From assembly GCA_010014835.2 (NCBI GenBank), contig JAAAKB020275371.1, forward strand, positions 1 through 27,741: a DNA stretch of 27,741 bases, given 5' to 3'. Position numbers and translations under genes: made by a program. Positions 11,401 to 23,400 of this stretch are shown here, one piece after another. The notes under the pieces were generated by a model that saw only the letters and a list, made by a program, of their open reading frames with translations, was not told where the DNA came from and searched no databases. Position 1 is the stretch's first letter. Every line of letters begins with the position of its first letter. The stretch comes from Apostichopus leukothele (taxonomy: Eukaryota; Echinodermata; Holothuroidea; Aspidochirotida; Stichopodidae).

Positions 11401-14400
11401 GAAACCTCTATGTTACTGATTAGACTAAATCTCTGCTAGCTGATAAAATTTTGGATTCAATAACAATGTGAGTTCAAGCAAGTCAGAAACTTAAAACACA
11501 ACATTTGTGCACATCATATGTATAAATGTGATTTGTGCTTGTATCACTAAAACTGACCTAAACAACAATACACAAGTTAACAAACCATTGTGGACTCTCT
11601 CTCTCTCTCCAAGACGCAGGGACGTGATTGTGAATATTTCATGGATGGAGAGTATTTGGTGAACAGTTTTGGGGATCAGATAATATTGTGGTAGTTGTGG
11701 AAGCTTGAGACATGCTAAGAATTTCCATAATGGAGGTAAATACAGGAACCAAAGATGGTCTGGTACAAATAAAAAGTAATCTTGTGACAAGTTATACTTG
11801 GTGTCACTTGGAATCACAAAACAGCTCTATTATTAAAGTGTATCCAACTATGCAATATAATGTCTCCCACAAGTCAACTACACGGGGACATAAAGAAGAA
11901 TGTTAACCTAGTTACATTAGTCATACATTACACCATTAAACACTTTAAGAAAGTATATTTTACTCCGCCTGAAAAATCAAACCAAATCTGAACTCTCAGT
12001 TCTAGGTCCTTCCAAGAATGGTGTCGAGATATTGTGTGCTTATTTTCTTACTTGTTACAATGTACTGACACTAAATAAACAACGACCGCACTTTTGGTAG
12101 AAAGGAGAATTTAACAGACCAATCACATTCGTTGTCCAAGTGTTAATTGATAGAAAACATGAAAAGTTTAAGTAAATCAAATCAGGACGGAAGTACTCAC
12201 CCCAGAGCCAGAACATAAATGTCAGGTCTCTTGTCTTTCTCTTCATTGCAAATTTTGTCGATTCTCTTCTCCAAAACGTTACCCAGGTTTTGAACTTTTG
12301 GGAAGTGAGGCAAGATCTGAAGCAAGAGATTCAGAACATCCTAGTTTTCAAATTTCATTATCAGAAGAATATATGTAAAAAGTCAGAGGTCTGATGTTGC
12401 AATCCTGGCAGGAGGGCAAACTTTGAAGCATATCCTGCTAGGATCAAAATGTCATTTCCTCCAACTTTTATATGTTTAAACTGGAACAGGGTTTTGATTT
12501 TTTGGTAGTAGATTAGCAGTTGGTAACAGTTATGTCTCTCTTTAGTCATAACAGAAAGATGCTTAAAATTTCCATTTCATGATGAAAATTGTACGATGCA
12601 CCAAATACTTGAACTTTGCCTTCTGATGATATGTGTTGTAAAAAACCCAGCAGCACTGATGATGCCACTGTAATGTATAATACAAGTTACCTGCAATAAA
12701 CATTTCTGTTTTTTTAAAGAATTAATTACTTCCAAGTACGATTCAGGTTTTGGGTTCAAATGACAAGTAGTTTTCATGTCTTGTCAAGATCTACTGTAAG
12801 AAAACTATATCACCTTTTTTTTCACATATGTTACATTAGTGTGACTAACTAAACCAAACAACATGGTAGCATACTATAAAGGCTCATCTGAACAGAAATT
12901 TTTTTTAAAACATATTCTGAAAAATTTCAATTGGAATTTTCAATTGATACTTGTAATGAAATATACATTTTTTGACTGATAACTTCATCCTTGAATATAT
13001 GCTTCTTATATATTAATTAAAGAACACATTGGTGGAAGAAGAGTGCGCTGATGCAATAGATGCGAGTGACTTGAAATGAGAAGATGAACATACCTTAATG
13101 AGAAGAATCAAGGTGTTTCTGATCTGAGTGTAAGACTGAGACTCCAGACAAGCTACCACCGCCTAGAAAAAACAAACAAACAAGGAGAAACGGCTTCAAA
13201 ACGACTCATAGATAACATGGATGGGGGTAGGTAGGGGGGTCACACGGTTCCCAACGTAACACAGATGGGGAACTGTACCAGAAGATGCAGCACTGAAACA
13301 GATGTGTATGCTTTATTGAAGTGGTCCAGTCACCCGAAACATGATTCTGAAATTTTCAAAATACCAATTTTCTTTTCTACTGGAGAAGCTTCTTGCTAAA
13401 TACCATGTAGATAAAACTACGGAAACTAATATTAAATTCAATAAAATGATACGGACATAAATCTCCCTGGGCATAATCTCAATTCTGCTTATATAGAGAC
13501 ACTGTATCTGAGGATCATCCCTGTTAATCCCTTGACAAGAACCTTCACATCGCTTGGCTAAAACTTCCCTTAATACCATAACGAGACACAGTAATATTAA
13601 AGATGTACACTTCAATACCTTTGTGAGTTTATACTGCCATTTATGACAGACATGTCTGAAGTTTTCATAGTCCAGCTGATCTGCCTTGTTACTAGCCTCA
13701 GTACCACTGGCTCGTAATACTGTAACAAATCCGGGATAGTTGCCACATTCCTGTAAGGAAATACAACACAACATTAATTCATATTACTCTCTCAAAGTTG
13801 CAAATCAAATAGAAGAAGTACTTCATAATCATCTTATAAACATAAATTTTATCTTATCTAGGTTCAGAGGTTGCGACACCTTCACCTTTAAATATCGTTC
13901 ATAGTTTTACTCTTTTTTAAATGGGTACTTTCATTTATCATCAAGTGTCTGTTTTCCTCGACCACAGTTGCTTTTAGTGCCACAATAAAGGTACTTATTA
14001 AAGATACTTCCACAGAAAACATTGTGACTTGCGTAGCATAGCCCAAACTATACCTGTGATGAATGTAATGACCCATAAGTGCCATACAAGAATTCATTCA
14101 TTTATTCATAATAGATTACACCTCATTGGTCACTCTAACACACACCAGATGAATATTCATGAATGAACAGTGTTACCTTCTCGTAGAGAGCCTTGTCACT
14201 ATGCCACCTGCTCACTGTTTCCAGCATTGCACAGAGGAATCTACCGTATCGACTGGCTTCATTCTCAGAACAAGATGCTACGGTGTACGTTATATCTTGA
14301 AAGACCTTGAAAAGAGAATAAGGTAACAATATGTGTGAACTGCTGAAACTTAAAAACATGTAACAATTTTTATACTGCAAAGCAAAAACATATTCTCTTT

Positions 14401-17400
14401 GATTCTTATATCAACTGCAACTCAATAATTGACACAACCATGTATAAACCACCACAACCTCAGCTAAACATATGAAGTTATATATATCCTTATATGATGA
14501 AACCATTTCCACACAAGAAGAGAAACCTCCCATATAAACACATATTTCCTCCATCCTTCCTTCATCTTACAAACCAATACATAAAATCCTCAGAATAATA
14601 AACACATGCATCACATTTGGGATGTTTTTTATTTTTTTAATATTAAACTTTGCATAGTGGGGCAGACCCTCTAAGCACTACATGAGAGCTAAACATGTAT
14701 GGAACTTAAATTACAATTGGAACAACAAAAAACGACAGAACCCCCCCCACACCCACCTTTCCCCCCCCCCCCCCCAAAGAAACAAAAATCTGAACACTGT
14801 TACACTGTTTAATCAGTAATAGCACTAACCCTGTCATAGCACAAAAGAGTTGAAAAGTTTTGAGTTTTGAGTTGATGCACCAATAGGACAAACTTTGCAC
14901 AGTAAATGGCATCAGATGCGGTGAAGCAACACCTAGGGAAGATCCCAAGCTGGAGAAACTGAGTAATGGTCTCATTCTTAGTTGACCCTGCAGAGAGAGG
15001 AAGAAGAAGAAACAGAAATAATAGAGCTATGGATTGATGAATATCAATGATTAACAATTTATTGAAATTAATTAGTAGACCGTCAATTATTTTCAATTGG
15101 AAGGGAGATTGGGAGAATCAAGAAACTTTGTCTCTTTGAGCCGGGAATGAGTTTTAATGTTCAAAGTTTGCATAGCAGGTTTGAAGGCTCTCAACACTGG
15201 TCTCATATAAAACGCTTTATGGTTCCTGCGTGTAGAAAACTGTTATACAATTGTTGCAATTGTGTAACAATTTGCCCACAGTGCAGAGCATCTTGTGATG
15301 CGATACCAGATGAGTTTTTCCCTGTTGAGTATTTTTAAGTAGTGATTGCATAGGATCATTGTCATCCCTTTCTGTGCAATTGACATAGACTCACAGGGCT
15401 TTAAACAAACACTTTTGTTCATTGGTCTGGTGAGACTCTGACCATTTCACAAGCTCAATTGTATTAAACTTATTACACTTGTAACCTCTATTTTCATAAG
15501 TTAAATAACTTTTTACTGGTCAATAATATCTTACCATGGGACCATATCAAAGACTAGTTTTGATAACACAATAAAACTACAATTTATAGTGTGAGAGTAT
15601 TACATTACTGTCATTATACAGCAGTATTCACTAGACCTGCAATCAGCAGTGAAAATGTTTGGCTGTCTTAGGAAAGGAAATGGGCAAGCTCTCAAATGTT
15701 CATGGATATACATTGCCTTCAGCTCTGTACACTTTTCCTTATAACCTTACATTTATGCATAGCTGTGATAACAAGGCTATAATTTGTGACAAGTTAACTC
15801 ATGTTAATGATAATATACAAGTTATCAACAATTACACTCATGGCACTTAATTCACACACACACATGCATACCCACACACAAAACAGGGTTAATGTATCTT
15901 GTTTATTTCAATCAGTTGGGTTTTCAATCATTTATCGCCCAATGCAAGTGCTAGTGCAACTGAATCAAAACTCAACCATGTAATTCAAGAAAAAAATAAA
16001 TTATGATTATTCATGCGCACGATGGAAGAAATTGCAAAGCTAGTAAATATCATACTTTGTTCAATGTGTAGCAGGTAACACTTGAGGCACATGACAAATG
16101 TTTAATAATGGTCTGATTTATAATATGGTCTGATATATTCAGCACAAACAGGAATAAGGAGAAGAAACAGTCAGTGTGTTCAATGAGTGAAAGGAAAATT
16201 AATTGATTTCTGGCCTTGTCTTTGCGACATGTCTGCAATGCTCAGCAAAGCATTATATAAGTTCTTGTTGAGAATATATAATAAAATGGACGTTGATTTT
16301 CTCAAGAGTTTAAGATTCTTTTTATATCACTGTACATATAAACCATTCCTTGGATATCCTCTAATTCACAAGAGATCCAAACATACAAAACATATTCCAT
16401 CATCAATAGGATGAATGCTTCTGGGAATAAAACTTTCACCAATCTCAAATATACATATATGAAATCATGTTTTTGTTGCATATGGACCCTAGGAAACATG
16501 TTAACAAGCAGTAAAAGCAAGGATGAAAGGAATTGTATGAAAATGATGTTAGTTCCCATTGGTCCCTCTAGGAAGAAAAATTATTCTTTCTACTCATGAG
16601 ATATTTCATTTCATTAAATTGTTTTGCTATGCCAATATAATAAAACAAATAAAATTAATTAAGTTATACATGTATCATGCATAATTTTGAAAAAAAAGTG
16701 TTCTAAGAAGTCTCATGGCTATACAATGGTAGAACACTCCTGTGCAGGTAAGGGAGGAGACCAAAAAACAAAACCAGGAAACAACACATGTATGTAGGTC
16801 TCTCTATACACACTCGAACAGATTGAAGGAACACAATACTATGAGATAGTAAATAACCAACACTAAACCTTGTCGGGATTTTGTACATCACTAATAAACT
16901 GGTTTTTCTGTAAAACTGAAGAAAGGGAGTGAACTAATGATCCAAACGTATTAAACTCCCCATTTCAAGTAAGTCTGTAACTTCTGGTAAATACAATAAA
17001 CCTATGCAAAAGACCTTTTTAAGCTGATCATGAATTAGCTAATATATTCTGTTGCATTATGCAATAGCTATTCTTAGATGAATGATGATGGGCAGAGCAT
17101 GGGATTTACATTAGGGGTCAACCAATAATTGGATTCTTGTAAAGTTTATAATATTGGTCAAAGTATCGGATCTGCAAAAAATTCAACAATTTTTTAACAA
17201 AATGTCTGAAATATAAAAGTTTGTAGATCAGGAGCTCATGACACAGGAGTGAGACGCTGTAAATCCTAATTATATAGATATCCCAAAATGTTTCAGTCTT
17301 GATAATACCGATCAAAGCCTTCTGCATCTTTACTGCTTAGGCAATGTTGTATCACACAAATCACAAAGCTGCTATATGCAAACAGTGTCGATAGGAAGCT

Positions 17401-20400
17401 ACAAGCAATTCTACAACTTTTATTAATTTACTTCTCTTTGCGCAAAGAAATGATTGTTGAAATATCCACATTCAGCATTTTCTTTGCGGTTAAGCTCTAC
17501 CGTGTTTCATCTTCCCAGAAGTTACATTTGTTTACAACATGAAGATGATTTTGCATGAGTTCTATTTGTAGAGATAGTCAATACAACATATTAGATTTAA
17601 GATCAAAGAATGACAAAACATTCATCTACCTTGATGTCCTTACTTGTCGAGAGGCTTGATTTCTGTTTTTTGGAGACTAAGCTTAATTCCTTTCTCTATT
17701 TCTATTTGTTATTGTTAACTTGCACAAACAATGGATCTTCAAAAGCAATGGTTAGGCAGTCTCATGTTGAGAGGGGTATATTGCAAAACAACAATATTTA
17801 CTTGATATTTTTCAAAAACTTGATCTACAAGAAGTCAGACCACATTGTGCAAAATCTAGATAAATATGACTTCAACTCAGATTCTTTAAATTACCTTAAT
17901 TAACCTAAATGAGGAAACTTGCTGTAAAAACTTTTTGCCATTTGAAGGAACTTACAGGAAATAAAGCACAATCCTAGTTTTGCTTCTGTAATGTTGCACG
18001 GGAAGTAGGAAGGGGACAATAGACAAGTTAGCCTCCTGACAAATGTTAATTTGCTGTACATACACCAATAGCACTACAACTCCAAGATAAATATGTACAG
18101 TTTAATTGTACGTTGTTCAATTATGACCATATTTTCCATAATTTCCACAAAACGATACACATCTTTAAATCTGCCAGCAAATATTTTCTTTCCGGTTGAC
18201 CCCTAGTTACCATCCAGTTTGGAATGATTATAGTGATGCTCCTACCAGCTGCATTATGACAGAGATTACATTAAACTCACCTCTTGGTACTTTTAAACCC
18301 TCTGAATCTACAAAACCAGATCAGGAAATAAAACTAAATGACTCAGTCCATCTGCATGCAAGCCTCATCGATGAACTTAATCATCTATCCGTGCTATGAA
18401 ACTCCCTATACTCTGATTCCACATAAATCCTTCTCTGCCTAACCCCCCCCCCCTCTCCTCCCCTTTCCTTATCCAACCCCCTTCCCCTTTCCTTACCTCC
18501 TTCATTTTGGCTGGTCAGTTGTAATTGACCAGGAAGGTAGTTTATATTTCATGAATTAAGCAGTATCATATGTATCTATGGAAAGCCGAATGGATGGCAT
18601 GCACCATACACTTCATGCTGGGTGGCCCGTCCAATCGTCACTTTGGTTGTTTTTTTGCTTTTTTTTTTTTTTTTAACGACAATTTGGGATAGGGAAAAAT
18701 GGTGGACGGTGTCGACTACGGCACAAACCTAAGACATCCCATATGACTCCTCCTTTATCCACTGGACCATGTTATTAACAGTTCAATACTTGTGGCAATA
18801 CAAAATCTGACTTATGTTGCCTGTTAGTTTAACAATGACCTTTACCATTGCAAATAGGAATTTCATCAGTTCTGAAGCAATATATGTCATGTTGCTGGTG
18901 GTCTAATCTTACACAGGCAATAATTCAATGTCCAAATTTTGTGTAGCAGTTTTTATCTGAGGTTTGTCTCATAAGAAATACTATGGTTCTTGTGCACAAA
19001 CTCTGTTATACATCTTTACACTTGTACATAGAAATTTGAACATTTTGTGATGCTGCGATACTGGGTAAATTATTCCCTCTTACATGTATATCTACCGAGT
19101 CTCTGGGTCCAAAAAATACAGCAAGAGTAAATATCGCATTGTGGTTTGCAAATTCCGTACAAAGAAGACAATTGCTCCATGCGCATCGACATGATCAGTG
19201 TTGGATGTTTGAATAACTGCGGTTGTTTTAGCGTTTTCAGCATTTTGCGATTATTATGCAATCCCTCTCGTTTGTTGTTACTGTCAGCATGACTCATAAA
19301 TCCTTTTAATAACTGGCTACCCGTCTTTGGACATTCAAAAACAAATTAAAGATGCCTGCTCGGTGGTATCAATGTCAATATCCACGCCCAAGTATCCGCA
19401 TGCTCCCTCACGACTATCCATATCGAAGGACGTATCCAAAGGAAGTGCATTCTTCTGTTCGTGGAAATGCATTTTGCTTTCAGATATACTCTTATATTTA
19501 TGCCGTGTCGATGAGGTTGATGTTTTAATGCCATTAATGAATATGTATGATGTACTGAATATTCATAACTTACTTGCAGTGAACCAAGTCTCGCTCTCTT
19601 CTTGTAACCTGGCCCTGACTCTGTTGACATGCTCTTGTTGTTTCTTTTCTTCTTCTCTCATTTTCTCCAGGAGGTTACCTAATCTCTCCTTCTCTTTCCT
19701 CTTTTTCGTAGAAACCTGCAGCAAGAAAAATTTTATGACCTCTACAACTATCTGTACGAGGGGGGTAGCTTCCTTCAAAGAGCCGTGTAAATACTTGAGG
19801 ATGTTAACGTTACTCACTTAAGGTTTCCAACTATGTTATATTTAGAATGTGATATTTATTGTAATTATGAATTGCTGGTATTTTCATCTTGTGCTTTTAT
19901 GCTCTGTTAAACAGATCTAAATCATAAACTTACGGCTGTATTGATTGTGTTTTGGTATCGTACTTTTCACAGTTAGCGTAAATATCATGCGTCTGAAAAC
20001 ATAGACTGTTACTTTATGGCACTATACTTGCACCAGGGCATAGCAAAGTTTGGCATAGACAACAGCTTGCAAATGAAAGGAATTATTACATTAAATTAGC
20101 TGTCTTTTGGATGCAAACAGTCAACAACTTGCAAGTTAAGGAGCAGTTAAATAGTATCAATTTCACAGATCTCTTAGTAACATATGTCTGTCAACTAAGG
20201 AGAATCCTGTTGTAGTTAACATCCCTTGGTCATAATTAGGCAAAGTTCCTACTAAATAAAAAAATGCTCCTTTACAAATTTCAAAACAAAAGTAGACAGA
20301 AATGTTAGATTACCTGATCCTTGTTATCATCCAGTGCTTGAATACTGTGTCTGATCTTTGTGGTTTCCTTCTCATAGCTGCCCTGTGGTACATGTAAGTC

Positions 20401-23400
20401 ATACATCGATAACGTCCAAAAGGTAGTGTAGAATTGAGGACTGCAAGAAAAGAATAGATAAGCAAACAGTCCTATATGGTAGTGACAGAGGGTATTAAGG
20501 GTTTACACATCTAGAGAGTGTGTTTTCTGTGTTTCACTAATGACAATCTTTAAAGAAGTAGCATTTTATACAAACTAAGGTCCACACATATATTTAATAT
20601 ATAAGGTTTAGATTCAATAAACCCACAGTTGTGGCTGCAAGACCACGACATCCAAAACAAATACATACTACTCATTGATCACTCAATCCAGTCTGAACCC
20701 TGGCCAGACAGACCCCCCACCAAAAGCAAATACATACTACTCATTGATAGCTCAATCCTGTCTGAACCCTGGCCAGACCCACCCCCACCCACCCAAAGCA
20801 AATACATACTACTCATTGATCCCTCAATCCTGTCTGACCCCTGGCTAGACCCCCCCCTCTGCCCAAAAATATGTGTTTGTAGAGAACAGTGCTCCAGTCA
20901 TAGTGAGAGACATATTATGGTATGTACTTCAACTGTTCAATAGGAATGAATTGCTTGAATTTGCTTCTTAAGAGTTATACTGTCATGGAGAAGGAAATGG
21001 GAGGGGGACCAGGGGAAGAGGAAGAACCAAATGGAGTATTGTCAATGATAGTAAATTGTAACTTGGTGGTGAAAAGAACTTTTTACTATGTTAACCTATT
21101 GTGTATATTGACAAAGCTCATAAGTCACTTTATACTTCTGTAAGGCAAAACTGGTAACATCGTCTAACCTCAATACACTAACAATTAACACTCACAAACT
21201 TAAACAAGCTGAAATCAGTGAAGCTATTTGAAATTCTTTCCTGTTTTAGATTCTAACCTGATTTCATCCCAGACTTTAGGAGCATGTAGTATCTTCACTG
21301 TTTCTATGAGAGGGGAAAGAACCCGCTTGCATGCCTCCAGGTACCATTGGGTCCTGTTTTAGATTCTAACCTGATTTCATCCCAGACTTTAGGAGCATGT
21401 AGTATCTTGACTGTCTCTATGAGAGGGGAAAGAACAAGCTTGCATGCCTCCAGGTACCATTGGGTCCTCTGCTCTGTGTTTGCCTTCTCCTCTTTAGACT
21501 TCTGTTTGTCTTGCTTCCGCAAATCATCAAACTTGGACTAAGACAGATGAAATTAAAAAAATGGGAATATAAGACTGTTCAACATCCAGCTTGTTGTAAA
21601 AAATGACAAAAGCACAACATGACTGGCAACTGGCCGATCATGATAAATATACTAGTATTTGCATATTCACGTTCTAAATATATTATATGTTAAATCTCCA
21701 GGTAAACATTCTTTTTTTACAAAAGTTAAAGAGAGGCCTGTAGAACCGAGTAAGAACTCTTTCAGCATCTGTGTACATCAGTCATGTTCAAATTTGCAGC
21801 AGGGGAAAATTCATCCGGCTGAAACATATTGTTGTTACATGCGAGTATGCTTTAACTACACGTTCCATATTAACACCTCCACTCATGTCCCTACATCCCC
21901 TGTCTCTCTACAAATTTCAGAATGCGGATAGAGTACTGACTTATTACGTGGCTGGATACTTCCCAAATGTCATTCATAATTTATCCAATAAGCAAAACTG
22001 ACTCTCACATACAACAGCTTCCTGTTGACACAGCATATCTCTAAACAATTGAATAAAAACTTGGAAAAAAAAAAATTAAAATCAAATAAAATCAAATCAA
22101 ATAGCCGCAAACATAAATGGCTTGAAGGTAAGCAATCCTACTTACAAGTATAGCGTTTGAGCAGAGTGACCGGTGGAGAAAGAAGGCAATCTCTGGGTTC
22201 AGATGGTGCTGTGTGACAAGGGCATCGAGGGCTGGTAGATTCTTACTATAGTCCTCAATACTGAGGTGTACTGAAAGAAATCCACCCATCTGCACTAGAG
22301 TGTCTTGGCACTATGAAGCAAATAGAGATATATGGTGAATGGGTTATGAGAACAATGCAAAAGTTGTGAGAAAATGCTGATATGTAAGAAGAGATATATA
22401 CTTGTTCTCCTTTGAGACTATGTGTAAATGTCAGATGACCAGACCAGACCAGACAAGACAATCCCACCCACCCACCTCCTGCCATTTGCTAACCTCATTC
22501 CCATGTTTCCACTCCCACCAAATCCCCATGCAAGTAACAAACAGAAGAATATTAGCAGCAGAATGTACTAATGCTATATTAGGTAAGACAGGCGACTGTC
22601 TGCAGTAGGGAGTATACATACATGCACACACACACCTACATATGCACATGTAAACATACATGCATACACACACTTACAGTCTGTACATATTTTGTGTGTA
22701 GTAAGCTTTCACAGACTGAACAATTAAAATTACAAACTCAACAGATAGTTATATAGATAGAATTTCAACCTTTTCTTGGCACTGGTGATATTTCTTTTAC
22801 AGGTAAAAGATTGACCCCCACAGGCAACCCTTACCTGGTCAAATAGTTTCCCGACCAACTTAAGATGTGTCTCTTTGTTATGCTTATAGACGATGCTGAA
22901 TCTCTCCTGGGCCATCAAGATGCAGAGACTGATGGCTAAGTCATCCTCCATCATACCCTCCTTCAGCCTCTGGGAAGATCTCTTCATATTGCGGACCTGC
23001 GCAAAGTAGCCAGCCTGGATAAGGGGGAAAGAGGAATTTACAGAATCATCGTTTGTAACGATTGAGTACGTCCTCCCCATGTATCATATTTAATTACAAA
23101 ATGCAGACATACTTGGCCAAATAGTTCCCTCATAGGCGGTGTTGCTTTGAGAAACGAAATGCACGAAATGAACTGTTACAATGTTGGCAGAGGCGGGACC
23201 GGCTACTGGTCGGAGCAACTCAAACTCCATAGGTCAATACAGTAACATGTAAAATTAACATCGTTAGAGAGAAAAGATACCAACCTCTCCTTTAAGAAGT
23301 TCCCCACCACCAGATGCCTCTAGCTGATCAGGAGTCATCTCTTCTGTGATTTCAATGCCAGCCATCTTCTGGATCACCTCTCGTAGAATGAGTAAATCGT

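Larger units (their letters stand above)
14988..19573 (-). other. THOC2: THOC2 intron 10 (4.6 kb), no nested gene recognised
   Basis: This is the largest intron in the window. The protein runs straight across it (TA|GSTKNET), so no THOC2 exon is missing here. Short ORFs occur on both strands, the longest about 97 codons (17610-17903, plus); none has recognisable domains. It contains a CA-rich microsatellite (15852-15880), a C-rich tract (about 18443-18500) and a SINE-like element near 18648-18785. The rest is AT-rich unique sequence in which I see nothing. Confidence 0.75.

Noticed and set aside
13313-13774. 153-codon minus-strand ORF as a stand-alone gene
   Set aside because: Only 13619-13750 is protein-like (exon 13); the rest is intron read-through past a splice donor.
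19327-19821. 164-codon plus-strand ORF, the longest in the window
   Set aside because: Antisense to THOC2 exon 10 and its flanks. The apparent Cys/Phe/Ser-rich part is the complement of the coiled-coil codons, and no domain is recognised.
20629-20943. 104-codon plus-strand ORF with repeated ILLID motifs
   Set aside because: Produced entirely by the roughly 70 bp tandem repeat in intron 8, antisense to THOC2; no domain.
21258-21351. Intronic copy of the exon 8 end as a mutually exclusive exon
   Set aside because: Its only nearby acceptor (AAAACAG) gives the wrong phase relative to exon 7, and the gap to the real exon end is far too short for an intron.
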